Of a stretch of 64,000 nt of DNA, positions 10,201 to 18,097 are shown piece after piece (the first letter of the stretch is position 1; each line of letters starts with the position of its first letter). The position numbers were made by a program, and so were the translations under genes. Source of the stretch: Planctomycetaceae bacterium (GTDB lineage Bacteria; Planctomycetota; Planctomycetia; Planctomycetales; Planctomycetaceae). The stretch lies in assembly GCA_021732995.1 (NCBI GenBank), contig JAKFWA010000090.1, positions 1 to 64,000 of the forward strand. Reading direction: 5' to 3'. The notes below the pieces were generated by a model that saw only the letters and a program-made list of their open reading frames with translations, was not told the DNA's origin and ran no database searches.

Positions 10201-10878
10201 CTGGGCGAAAAGCCTTCGCATCCAGAATTGCTCGACTGGCTGGCGACAAAGTTCCGTGACGGCGGCTGGTCGCTGAAGGCTCTGCATCGCGAGATCATGC
10301 TGTCGATGACGTATCGTCAAAGCAGCTTCGGTATGAAGTCAGACCTTGATCCCGAGAACCGCCTGCTGGCTCGCATGAACCGCCGCCGCTTGGAAGTCGA
10401 ACCGTGGCGCGACACCGTGCTGTCCGCAGCGGGCACTCTGGATACCACCATGGGCGGGCCATCGAGCGACCTCAGCAATGGCAACAACAAACGGCGCACG
10501 ATCTACGGTTTCGTCAGCCGCCATCGCCTGGACGAACTGCTGCGGCTGTTCGACTTCCCGGACCCGAACATCACCGCCGGACAACGCACGGTGACCACAG
10601 TGCCTCTGCAGCAGTTATTCGTGCTCAACAGCGAGTTCATGTCCCAGCAGGCGCGAGCGTTGGTCGCTCGCCTGAATCGCGAAAGCACGACCGACGAAGA
10701 CCGCGTCCGTCGCGCGTATCAACTGCTCTTCAGCCGCACTCCCTCCGCCGCCGAAGTGCAACTCGCAACCAACTTCCTCGAAGAAGCCAAGAGCGATTCA
10801 TCCGGCAGCAAGCTGTCCCCGCTGGAACAACTCGCGCTGGCCCTGTTGGGTTCTAACGAACTGGCGTTTGTGGACTGA
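7213..10878 (+). CDS. PSCyt1-DUF1549-DUF1553 c-type haem protein
   Basis: A 1221-residue exported protein. The signal peptide is about residues 1-29 (LALVTGCFLTAPVVAAD). A planctomycete cytochrome C domain (PSCyt1) follows, with CYECH at residues 56-60 and MPPKGKLP as the likely distal methionine ligand region. DUF1549 spans about residues 180-390, with HWAFQPIQ at its edge, GERWGRYWLDVARYGEDQ inside, and a second CxxCH (CARCH, 370-374). The middle region, about 600-830, is beta-rich. DUF1553 forms the C-terminal third (NPLTARVMANRIWAGHFG, RRLEVEPWRDTVLSAAG, PLQQLFVLNSEFM). The usual DUF1501 partner is not adjacent; a DUF1501 gene lies about 10 kb away. The family is abundant in planctomycetes and its role is unproven. 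Confidence 0.93.
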   Translation: MQITSFRLVAGCWLALVTGCFLTAPVVAADDATSAPTPEQLEFFEAKIRPVLVAHCYECHSAKLPTPRGNLRVDSREGLLKGGDSGPSIIGLDVKKSVLLQALKYDGLEMPPKGKLPAAVIEDFEKWISLGAPDPRSEAAANPAGTTTGTLSPEALRDRMKSHWAFQPIQKYAAPNVKQADWAASDIDRFVLAKLEANNLQPAAPADRRTLIRRAYFDLVGLPPDVAQVEAFLNDPTPDREAFAKVVDGLLQSSHYGERWGRYWLDVARYGEDQAHTFKARNYPRGYLYRDWVIKALNDDVPYDRFLTAQIAGDLLDEPNRHERLPALGLFALGPVYYQDNGEKDKAIADERDDRVDTLIRGTQGLTISCARCHDHKYDPLTMADYYGLVGVFASSEYQERPAVSEATVIARQQADAAVQQQQLDIDRFLAKEARNVRGQVVPLIPQYVYGAWQANNKLKAAEKKKDDKKVVAEITKSQKLNEDLLRRWMQYLEAKPGLGIVEAERPYLAEWRQLLASQDASKDLSQDEAAQAAVKQSAANLQKHIESLLPDRAALLAEFGEDFAFVADADRGTVDPGQIPLGNLFDDAPGTLLNTAVASDRFKAAASDNSLGVDRIAQGWGNTTLIAPGVNVDFRKLGSDDRSHGAIINDGWDAQGGIRTQGKRAASNLPRTEQGIGMHANALITFDLDEIRRAGLIPADRKFRFRAERAGLNDDVLDSGASVHLAVIVSKPQSEKSQFDAVLFASVNGVQAKVEENDGVYYFAGEIPPPVRPNGRYVSFDIALPPDARYLTLVATGAGNLGDENTISSDHAVFSGARLEYEPLEAATVAANSATPAKRSPQAEAGARTAALLLSELFSDRGLLALPGKDVVAFLPEPTAKQLNELNQQRDSLKKTADAINVVMTHALMEGPSVDVPIYLAGDPRKKGPVVPRGFPALYGQGERRAFQPKGSGRLELAQAITAQDNPLTARVMANRIWAGHFGVGLVNTPSNFGVLGEKPSHPELLDWLATKFRDGGWSLKALHREIMLSMTYRQSSFGMKSDLDPENRLLARMNRRRLEVEPWRDTVLSAAGTLDTTMGGPSSDLSNGNNKRRTIYGFVSRHRLDELLRLFDFPDPNITAGQRTVTTVPLQQLFVLNSEFMSQQARALVARLNRESTTDEDRVRRAYQLLFSRTPSAAEVQLATNFLEEAKSDSSGSKLSPLEQLALALLGSNELAFVD

Positions 10879-11015
10879 AAGCATCGTCGATCAGCCTGGC
10901 TGACCGGCGGGCGGTTCGAGCGAGACGAACTCTGAGGCACGCTGTGTTACACTGCCGCCAGTCGGAGATTCGTTTCATCGCACACGGCCGATGTTTGTTC
11001 AGGATTCGCAGCCGC

Positions 11016-11963
11016 ATGACCGTTTCACTCGCAGACTCTTATGACCTCTGCCATCGGATCGCGCGGCGTACGGCGAAGAATTTTTACTTCTCGTTTCTCG
11101 GTCTCCCGAAGCCTCGCTTTCAAGCCATGTGCGCTCTCTACACGTACATGCGCATCAGCGATGACATCGGCGATGACGAGACCCTGCCGCTCGAACAACG
11201 TCGAGCGGACATGACGCGTTGGGAAGACATCGTGCGGCGGTCGCTGGCGGGCGAGGATGTTTCGTCAGACGACGGCCCCGTGGCCTGGGCGCAACGTGTG
11301 GCTGCGTTGAAGGCGATCAGCGACATGGTTCGATCCTTCCAGATTCCTCAGCACTATCTGTTCGATGTGCTGAAAGGTGTCGGGATGGATCTGGACGCCG
11401 GAACGAGCGACGAGCAGCAACTGACTTGCCGCTTTGAGACGTTCGAGCAGTTGGAGCAGTACTGTTATCACGTCGCGGGTGTGGTGGGGTTGTGCTGCAT
11501 CCACATCTGGGGGATTCGAGACCAGCGGGCTCTGCCGCGGGCGATTGACTGCGGACTGGCCTTTCAGCTCACCAACATCCTGCGGGACGTCGGCGAGGAT
11601 GCGGAAGTCGGGCGCGTCTATCTCCCGGCCGAGGATTTGCGGCGGTTCGACTACTCGCCGGGCCAGATGCGGCAGCGGGTCCGTAACCAGAACTTTCGCG
11701 ATCTGATGGACTTCGAGGCCGGGCGGGCGAAGGCGTGCTACGCGCGGGCCGAAGAACTCTTCGACTTTCTGGAGCCGGTCGGGCACCCGATTCTGGCCGC
11801 GATGATGGACATTTACGGCGGGTTGCTGCGAGCGATCGAGCAGCGGCAATTCGATGTGTACTCAGGACATGTGTCGCTTCCGAAGTGGCGGAAGCTGTGC
11901 ATTGCGGGCCGGGCGCTCTTGCAGCAGCATAAGATCTTGAGGCTTCCGGCCCGTCAGCGCTAG
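11016..11963 (+). CDS. Squalene/phytoene synthase family protein
   Basis: A 315-residue head-to-head prenyl synthase that condenses two isoprenoid diphosphates, giving squalene from farnesyl or phytoene from geranylgeranyl diphosphate. The first aspartate motif is at residues 49-54 (DDIGDD, after LYTYMRIS). The second signature, about 182-203, reads FQLTNILRDVGEDAEVGR followed by VYLP, with both metal-binding aspartates present. The length is normal for HpnC/HpnD/CrtB proteins. The ATG at 11016 is used because the family begins at this point; an upstream in-frame start adds 24 unconserved residues. The neighbours are not isoprenoid genes, so squalene versus phytoene cannot be decided from context. 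Planctomycetes make hopanoids and some make carotenoids. Confidence 0.88.
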   Translation: MTVSLADSYDLCHRIARRTAKNFYFSFLGLPKPRFQAMCALYTYMRISDDIGDDETLPLEQRRADMTRWEDIVRRSLAGEDVSSDDGPVAWAQRVAALKAISDMVRSFQIPQHYLFDVLKGVGMDLDAGTSDEQQLTCRFETFEQLEQYCYHVAGVVGLCCIHIWGIRDQRALPRAIDCGLAFQLTNILRDVGEDAEVGRVYLPAEDLRRFDYSPGQMRQRVRNQNFRDLMDFEAGRAKACYARAEELFDFLEPVGHPILAAMMDIYGGLLRAIEQRQFDVYSGHVSLPKWRKLCIAGRALLQQHKILRLPARQR

Positions 11964-12041
11964 AGTGCGGATTCGGGCAAGGACACTTTTCATTCTGGAC
12001 CGCTCCGGATCCAGCTTGAGCCAAGGAAGGCGGAACGAACG

Positions 12042-12845
12042 ATGGCACGACTTGCAACCCGTATTGAAGGCCCCGTCGCGGTGATCGGCGACGTGCATGG
12101 TCAGGTCGAGCAACTGCTGACAATTCTCGATCGACTCCGCGACCTGCCTGATTACGAACGACGCTGGATTGTCTTTATCGGTGACCTCGTTGATCGCGGC
12201 CCGGATCCCAAAGCAGCGCTGGACATCGTGTGTGATCTGATGCTGGAGCACCCACGCACCACGGTCTGCTGCGGCAACCACGAACTGGCGATGGCCGGCG
12301 CGCTCGGGCTGATTCCCGCGCCTGAATACTCCAACTGGGCCGAACGCTGGCTGAACGACTACGGCGCTCAGGAAACGTTCGCGTCGTATGACGCCCCGTT
12401 TGGCGAACTGGAAACGCTTAAAGCCAAACTCGGAGAACAGCACACGGCATTGCTGTCCGACCTACCCTGGGCTGTCGAACATCCGCAGTACCTCTTTGTG
12501 CACGCGGGCCTGGACCCCAATACTCCGTATGCGATGCAGATGCGAATTCTGAAACAGCGTGACTACACGTTGCAGCGTCCGCAGTGGCTGTGCTCCAAGG
12601 CTCTGGTATCGTCGGCGATCCCACCCGATTGTCCGGTTACGGTCGTCAGCGGACACGTGCAGGTGCCGGCTGTGAAGTTCGCTCCCAAGCGACTCTTGAT
12701 CGACACGACCGGCGGCAATGGCGGTGATATGAGCTGCGTCCTGCTGCCCGAAAACAAGATCATTTCATCCGGTGCGACGACGAGTCCTCAACCTGTCGCC
12801 AGCGGATCGACCAAGTCGGAAAAGAGCTGGTGGAAGATCTGGTAG
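12042..12845 (+). CDS. PP-family metallophosphoesterase
   Basis: A 267-residue calcineurin-like phosphoesterase related to bacterial PP1-like Ser/Thr phosphatases and ApaH. All metal-binding motifs are present: GDVHG (16-20), GDLVDRG (47-53), GNHE (78-81), then HAG (VHAGLDPN), with GHVQVP supplying a later histidine. There is no signal peptide. The last 25 residues are polar and rich in Ser and Lys, ending SWWKIW. It starts 78 bases after the prenyl synthase on the same strand. The substrate could be a phosphoprotein, a nucleotide or a dinucleoside tetraphosphate; sequence alone does not decide. Confidence 0.88.
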   Translation: MARLATRIEGPVAVIGDVHGQVEQLLTILDRLRDLPDYERRWIVFIGDLVDRGPDPKAALDIVCDLMLEHPRTTVCCGNHELAMAGALGLIPAPEYSNWAERWLNDYGAQETFASYDAPFGELETLKAKLGEQHTALLSDLPWAVEHPQYLFVHAGLDPNTPYAMQMRILKQRDYTLQRPQWLCSKALVSSAIPPDCPVTVVSGHVQVPAVKFAPKRLLIDTTGGNGGDMSCVLLPENKIISSGATTSPQPVASGSTKSEKSWWKIW

Positions 12846-12864
12846 AGTGGACGCGGCGAATCTG

Positions 12865-12917
12865 TTGTAGGCCGGACAATCCTGTCCGGCTGTCGGACAG
12901 GATTGTCCGACCTACAA
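12865..12917. repeat. GGACAATCCTGTCC inverted repeat (type A)
   Basis: Two 24-base arms (12865-12888 and 12894-12917) around a 5-base loop, complementary except for one position, built on GGACAATCCTGTCC. It lies just after the phosphoesterase gene and covers the stop codon (12912-12914) of the decayed transporter on the other strand. A shorter relative, GCAGACAAGATTGTCCGC, is at 36069-36086. It looks like a dispersed palindromic element that could also act as a terminator. Confidence 0.7.
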
Positions 12918-13390
12918 AGACACTGACAGAATCAAGTATGCCAGCGCGGCCAACAGGGCTCCGCACGGCACGGTGCTGATCCATGCGAACAGGATCTCAG
13001 CCACTTTGCGCCACTTGGCCTGACGAGCGGTGGCTCCCATACCCAGCAGCGAGCCCACGCTGACGTGAGTCGTTCTGACCGGCAGGCTGTGAAAGCGGCG
13101 GTGGTGACCAGTCCCGCAGTGACAAGGCTGGCCGCGAAACCCTGGCCGGGATTCATGTCGGTGACTTTCTTGCCGAGCGTCTCCGCGACGCGATCGGCGT
13201 CCAACAATCCGCCGAGAGCGATCATCACCGCCACTCCGGCGAACGCCCAGCGGATATCAAATCCAGGCGTGACGAGAAACAACGCAACCATCTTCGGAGT
13301 GTCGTTCAAGCCGCGCGCAAAACTTGCCGCCCCTGTGCTCAGATAGTGCAGGACATCGAGCGTACGGGCATCGAATTTGAAGTCATTCAC
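12912..13390 (-). pseudogene. PiT-family phosphate transporter remnant
   Basis: The minus strand encodes the C-terminal half of a PiT-type inorganic phosphate/sodium symporter. The diagnostic motif ARGLNDTPKMVAL is followed by membrane-spanning stretches and ADRVAETLGKKVTDMNPGQG. Near 13095 the reading frame breaks: the conserved continuation LPVRTTHVSVGSLLGMGA is encoded one frame away and then runs openly to a TAG at 12912-12914 (AALAYLILSVSL). One missing base near GCCGCTTTCAC explains this. The N-terminal half, about 300 residues in intact relatives, is not recognisable upstream, so the gene is both truncated and frameshifted. Sequencing error could explain the shift but not the missing half. 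Confidence 0.8.
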
Positions 13391-13948
13391 GCCACTCCGT
13401 GGACATCCTCGATGTCGGTTCTGCCTACCCGAGCCTACTGGGCTGCAGCGGCGACCAATTGTCGACCGGCACCTTCGAAGTTTTCAAATCTGCACGGGCG
13501 ACGAAACTACGCTGCTGGAAGTCGCCACCGAGCTGGGTGACGCCACCGGTGGCCTGAAGCGAGCTACTGGAACAAGCCACAATCCGCGAAGCGGCATTTT
13601 TTCCCCGGAACCCAACCGTGGCCACCGGCTGGCATTCACAGGTCACATAGCAAAGAGCCTTCCATGACCGTTGCTAAGTCATTTCCGTAAAGCAGCTTAA
13701 GGAGCGTCGGCATGAGCATCCTTCGCGTTGCATCTGGAGGCTTTCGCAGCAGCATCAATCATGGCAGAATTGGTGGTGACGAAAATTTAAAGATTTCAGT
13801 TGATTCGCTGCTGAGAACAACGATAACGTCCTTAGGACGTTATCGTTGTTCTCAGCTACAAGGCTTTGACGCATTTTCCAAGGCCTTTGAAAAAGAGCGA
13901 TGAATTCGACTGCATGGCCACATTCGCCACGGGCACTGGGAATCAGCC
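13391..13948. other. Non-coding stretch upstream of the AbiE genes
   Basis: No convincing gene. The part next to the transporter remnant may hold more decayed sequence of it; minus-strand reading gives a short open stretch, 13646-13425, that I cannot assign. The second half contains the 47-bp palindrome listed separately and the presumed promoter of the AbiE pair. Base composition shifts to more A+T from about 13760 and stays so through the two AbiE genes. Confidence 0.5.
13811..13857. repeat. Perfect 47-bp palindrome
   Basis: The arm GCTGAGAACAACGATAACG plus TCCT (13811-13833) is followed by a single T and then its exact reverse complement (13835-13857). Twenty-three paired bases with a one-base centre is far beyond a normal terminator, and no U tract follows on either strand. 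It sits 92 bases before the AbiEi start. It could be a MITE-like or REP-like element, a scar of integration, or an operator; the sequence alone does not decide. Confidence 0.75.
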
Positions 13949-14833
13949 GTGAAAACCATCGCATCATTGATCTTGTCTGAACTAGCAAACGAACGCAGAG
14001 TTATTGCGGCGGACTGGAGGATTCACGTCCACTATCACCGTGTTGCTCGCGCGAACGCCTTTCGTCTGCCTGACCGACGAAGTGCTAGAGATCAAATTCA
14101 AAAGATGCAAGCCAATGGCCTGATAGAAAACATTGAGGGCGTCGCTGGCGTTTACAAAGTCGTCGTTCCTTATGCATCCACCATTCCAACGTCGGATGAG
14201 GCGATTGTTCAAGAGGCAAATCCCTATGCCACCTTTAATTGTTTCACAGCGATGTCACATCATGGACTGACGGACGAAGTTCCGCAGCAAATCTACGCGT
14301 CTCACAGCAAGACGCCCAAAAAACATTCTCCTCTGGGATCTACTCCTGATGACTGGGTCGACATGCCAGCGCCTCCCGCAAGGCAACCTCGCGTCGTAGG
14401 TAGTCGATCGGTAGTTTGGACCCACACAAAAGATGAGTGGAACTTTGGCCACATGATTGGTTACATTGCCTCATCGCCAGCATATGTCACAGACTTGGAG
14501 AGAACGCTAATAGACACCCTTCGCTTCCCAGAAAAATGCGGCGGCGTCCTGCACGTATTCCGAGCTTGGAAGCGTGCGAATGATAGTCTTCAGATTGACC
14601 GATTATTAAACTACGTTGAACTGCTAAATCAGACACTCTTGCGACAGCGAGTGGGATATGTACTCGAATCACTTGGGCGTGAGCATTCACGTCTCGAGAG
14701 TTGGGTAGCTAAAGCCGTGAGAGGAAGCTCTGCAAAGTTACTTGCTACCGAGGCCTTTTCTTCAGTCTACTCCGAGCGATGGGCATTATCTCTTAATGCC
14801 CCGCCGTCAGTGCTTTCGGAACTTCGCGATTAA
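13949..14833 (+). CDS. abiEi: AbiEi-type antitoxin and repressor
   Basis: A 294-residue protein starting at GTG 13949. It has the AbiEi layout: an N-terminal winged-helix-like region (about 10-75: ADWRIHVHYHRVARANAF, RSARDQIQKMQANGLIENI), a middle region with YATFNCFTAMSHHGLTDEVP and VTDLERTLIDTLRFPEKCGG, and a helical C-terminal part. In known AbiE systems AbiEi represses the operon and counteracts the AbiEii nucleotidyltransferase without a direct protein complex (type IV toxin-antitoxin). The toxin gene begins three bases after its stop. The genes are less GC-rich than the flanks, suggesting acquisition. Assignment rests on the gene pair and the LERTLIDTL motif. Confidence 0.85.
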   Translation: MKTIASLILSELANERRVIAADWRIHVHYHRVARANAFRLPDRRSARDQIQKMQANGLIENIEGVAGVYKVVVPYASTIPTSDEAIVQEANPYATFNCFTAMSHHGLTDEVPQQIYASHSKTPKKHSPLGSTPDDWVDMPAPPARQPRVVGSRSVVWTHTKDEWNFGHMIGYIASSPAYVTDLERTLIDTLRFPEKCGGVLHVFRAWKRANDSLQIDRLLNYVELLNQTLLRQRVGYVLESLGREHSRLESWVAKAVRGSSAKLLATEAFSSVYSERWALSLNAPPSVLSELRD

Positions 14834-14836
14834 GGC

Positions 14837-15712
14837 ATGAGCGTGACCGGAATACCTAGATCTCCCGCAGAGCTCAATGCATGGTGCAAGCAACACGGTA
14901 TTCCTGCACATGAAGCCCGCGTGAGGTTATCAGGCCTCATAGTTCTTGCATGCATTGCAAGCAATCCACGTCTCAACGGCGCGATTAGTTTCAAAGGCGG
15001 CAATGCTCTCCGATTCTTCTATCAAAGCCCGCGCAGCACGCTAGATCTTGATTTCTCCGCAACCGGGCCGGATATCCCTGACGACGCTGATGAGCTCCGC
15101 ATCGTTGTGGACGCGGCCTTGAGTCGATCGCAATCTCTGTTCAATATGAAAACCAAATGCCAAAAGATTGAACGGAAGCCAAAAGCCAACCCACACAGGA
15201 CTCATCCGACCTATTCAATAAACGTTGGATACCAGTTTGAGTGGGATCCGTATTATCACAACTTTGACACGAAGAATGTTTCCGATGTCACGTATCTCGA
15301 AATCAGCTTGGCGGACATTGTTTGCGAATTCGCTCAAAAGCCACTGCCCTTGGGTGGCTTGTTACTCAACGTCTGTAGTCTCGATGATATTGCAGCGGAG
15401 AAGTTGAGATCACTACTCCAACAACCGATACGCAACCGGCATCGAAGCCAAGATGTGTATGACCTCTCACTAATCTACCGTAATCATCGTCACGATCTCG
15501 ATTTTCCGCAAATTAGAGACTTTCTAATTAAGAAAGCCCGTCCGAGGGGAATCGAGCCACTAGCATCATCGTTCGATGGGGTCATACGCGAAATGGCTAA
15601 ACTGGAGTACGAAGAACGAATCAAGCAGCAATCTAAGGACAACTATATCCCGTTTGAAGCTGCGTGGAGTGACGTTATGGGTATGGTTGCCACCTTAGAA
15701 TTACCACCTTAA
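14837..15712 (+). CDS. abiEii: AbiEii-type nucleotidyltransferase toxin
   Basis: A 291-residue DNA polymerase-beta-like nucleotidyltransferase. The signature is present: FKGGNALR followed by RSTLDLDFSA, supplying the GG/S motif and the paired metal-binding aspartates (TLDLDF). A later block, AAEKLRSLLQQPIRNRHRSQ followed by DVYDLSLI, gives the conserved Lys and Asp of the family. In characterised members the enzyme transfers nucleotides to target RNA and stops growth, for example to abort phage infection. It overlaps neither neighbour, follows the antitoxin by three bases, and converges on the WD40 fusion gene after 40 bases. All catalytic residues I can check are intact, so the pair is probably functional. 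Confidence 0.88.
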   Translation: MSVTGIPRSPAELNAWCKQHGIPAHEARVRLSGLIVLACIASNPRLNGAISFKGGNALRFFYQSPRSTLDLDFSATGPDIPDDADELRIVVDAALSRSQSLFNMKTKCQKIERKPKANPHRTHPTYSINVGYQFEWDPYYHNFDTKNVSDVTYLEISLADIVCEFAQKPLPLGGLLLNVCSLDDIAAEKLRSLLQQPIRNRHRSQDVYDLSLIYRNHRHDLDFPQIRDFLIKKARPRGIEPLASSFDGVIREMAKLEYEERIKQQSKDNYIPFEAAWSDVMGMVATLELPP

Positions 15713-15752
15713 GGGGTTCCTTAATTCGCTCCTTCCATTGCGTTAACTGTCC

Positions 15753-17849
15753 CTACTTCGCTTCGATTGCGGCCTTAACTTTAGCTGCGGCTTCCGTGCG
15801 AGCTTTGCTCAAAACGGTTTCCAGCTTCACTGGCGCGCCGCCTTGCCGCTTACTTTCGTCGGCGGCTTCCATGAAGGCGTAGATCTCCAGAGTTTCCTGC
15901 TCGGAGACTGGCACCTGCTGCGAACGGAAGAACTTCACGATCTCGACCAGCAGCGGCTTATAGCCATCGAACTTGCCGACTTCGGAAACACCCTTCGTAC
16001 CGAACGCGGTGCCGCCATAGCCGCTGCCGCCCGAACGAATGCCTCGGAACGTGCCAATACGTCCGCCAGCCCAGGTGCCCGCGACGAAATCAAAGTTCGG
16101 CGTCGAGGTGCGCGACACCGACTCGCAGCCAATACCCATCACTGTGAAGAGCGTTTCGACACCGTGAATGCCGTACCAGAAGAGGTCTGGGTGAGTCGCT
16201 TCCAGCGAGCACGGTGAATACGCATCGCAGCCGGTGATGTCACCAATCTTGCCGTTCCGCAGAGCTTGAGCGCCGCTGGCGAACCGTAGCGACGACGACG
16301 AGAACAGCGGCGTCTTGTAGTGACGCGCGAGTTCGAAGATGGCCACCGCGTCCGTCAGCGATCCGGAGATCGGCTTGTCGATGAACACCGGCTTGCCGGC
16401 TTTCAGCACCGGAATGACTTGTTCCAGGTGCGGTCGGCCATCGTTCGTTTCCAGCAGCACGGCATCGACCTGCTGCACCATCTCTTCGATGGAGTCCACG
16501 ACCTCGACGCCCAGTTTCGTGATCTGCTCGGTGTATTGTGGCACGCGTTCGGTGCTGGATTTGATGTCCGGGCTGCCCTTCGGGTAGACGTACAGCAACC
16601 GGCAGTTCGCGAGATCGCCGGACGCATTCGCATCGTTCAGCAGTCCGGCGAACGCGATGCAGTGCGATGTGTCCAGACCGATCATGCCAATCCGCAGCCT
16701 CGGCAAGTCGGCCGTTGCGTCAGCGGCGTTGTCACTCTTCTCAGCTTTCTCAGCAGGCTTGGCGGCATCCTGAGTTTCCGCTGCCGCCAGCCCGGCTTTC
16801 GCCAGTTGAGTCGCCGCAGTCAGTGCTTTCGCAGTGAGTTCCTTGGCGCTTGTTGATTCGCCGAGTTCCCACACCACAGCCGTCTGATCGCGGCTGACGC
16901 TCGCGAAACGCTTGCCATCCGCCGTAACCGCCACGCCCAGCACGGGGGCTTCGTGCTTCTCCAGCGCGGCCAGCGTCTCGCCTTTCTCAACAGTCCACAG
17001 GTGCACTTCATTGCGACCCACGGCTCGACCGCCTGCGGCACTCAGTACGCGTTGGCTGTCGGGCAGGAACCGAGCCTGATTCGTCGGACGCTGATGATCT
17101 TCATAGTTCTGCACCAGTTTGCCGTCTGACACATTGGAGACGAGCACCTTGCCATCCGCTCCGGTTGACGCCATCAGCTTGCTGTTGGGTGAGAACGTCA
17201 CGCTGGTAGCGACTCGATCATGAGCGGTCAGCGTGTGAACGACCTCGTTGGTCTCGGCGTTCCACAGGCGAACGCTGCCCTTGCGGGTGGGTCGAGTCTC
17301 ATCACCCGCCGCCGTGGCGAACCACTTGCCATCGGGCGAAAACGCGACGCCCATCATCGGATCATCGTCGTTGCTGGCGATCTGCTTGGACTCGAAAGTC
17401 GCGAGGTCCCACAGCCGGACCGTCATGTCTTCGCTGGATGAGGCCACCGCCGCGCCGTTCGCCGTCAGGGCCAGCGCGGTCACATAGCCTTTGTGAGCCT
17501 TCCATTCGCGAACGGCCTCTCCGGTCTCCACGTTCCAGAGCACCAGCTTTTGATAACCGCCCGCGATCAGCCGCTTGCCGTCTTTGGTGAAGGTGACCGC
17601 TCGCACGCGACCGAGCTTCGCGGTGAGATCTCTCAACGTCTTCTGGCTCGCAGCATCCCACAAACGCACCTGATCATAGCTGCCTGCAGCGAGGACTTTT
17701 CCATCCGGAGTCCAGTCGGCACTGGTGACCCAGTCTTTGAACTCTTTGATTGTCGCGACTTCGCGGACCGCTTCTTCCGCGAAGACATTCACCCCCGACC
17801 AAACCACCGTCAACAAAGCCAGCAAACTCCAACACAACAGGCGTCGCAT
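15753..17849 (-). CDS. WD40 propeller fused to Gfo/Idh/MocA oxidoreductase
   Basis: A 698-residue protein with a signal peptide (MRRLLCWSLLALLTVVWSGV to about residue 24), which fixes the start at 17849 rather than 74 codons earlier. Residues about 30-345 contain WD40 repeats (VTSADWTPDGKVLAAGSYDQ, VRAVTFTKDGKRLIAGGY, MTVRLWDLATF, DQTAVVWEL). A low-complexity Ala/Glu/Lys linker follows. From residue 382 a Gfo/Idh/MocA-like fold begins: RIGMIGLDTSHCIAFAG is the nucleotide-binding loop, GKPVFIDKPISGSL contains the EKP-like motif (here DKP), and GIHGVETLFTVMG follows. Both halves occur separately in planctomycetes; this order with an export signal is unusual. Substrate and cofactor use are unknown. 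It is divergent from aroB. Confidence 0.88.
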   Translation of the reverse strand: MRRLLCWSLLALLTVVWSGVNVFAEEAVREVATIKEFKDWVTSADWTPDGKVLAAGSYDQVRLWDAASQKTLRDLTAKLGRVRAVTFTKDGKRLIAGGYQKLVLWNVETGEAVREWKAHKGYVTALALTANGAAVASSSEDMTVRLWDLATFESKQIASNDDDPMMGVAFSPDGKWFATAAGDETRPTRKGSVRLWNAETNEVVHTLTAHDRVATSVTFSPNSKLMASTGADGKVLVSNVSDGKLVQNYEDHQRPTNQARFLPDSQRVLSAAGGRAVGRNEVHLWTVEKGETLAALEKHEAPVLGVAVTADGKRFASVSRDQTAVVWELGESTSAKELTAKALTAATQLAKAGLAAAETQDAAKPAEKAEKSDNAADATADLPRLRIGMIGLDTSHCIAFAGLLNDANASGDLANCRLLYVYPKGSPDIKSSTERVPQYTEQITKLGVEVVDSIEEMVQQVDAVLLETNDGRPHLEQVIPVLKAGKPVFIDKPISGSLTDAVAIFELARHYKTPLFSSSSLRFASGAQALRNGKIGDITGCDAYSPCSLEATHPDLFWYGIHGVETLFTVMGIGCESVSRTSTPNFDFVAGTWAGGRIGTFRGIRSGGSGYGGTAFGTKGVSEVGKFDGYKPLLVEIVKFFRSQQVPVSEQETLEIYAFMEAADESKRQGGAPVKLETVLSKARTEAAAKVKAAIEAK

Positions 17850-18097
17850 GTGACTACTCCCTGCTCGCGATGAAACCCCGTGATCGGTGAGACGCACCTC
17901 AGCTTGTACTCGAAGACCCCGCCGGCTGGGAAACTTGGCGGACGATCGAAGTCCGGGCTTTGCGGTTTCCGCGAGTTGGTTCACTGACGATAGGCGGACC
18001 GCAGACACTACGATGCACCCTAGCGCTGTGGTCTCGGCTGTTGCCGATACCGACCAGCGCAGCTTTCTCACTTCAGAACTTCATTAAACGATCCAAT

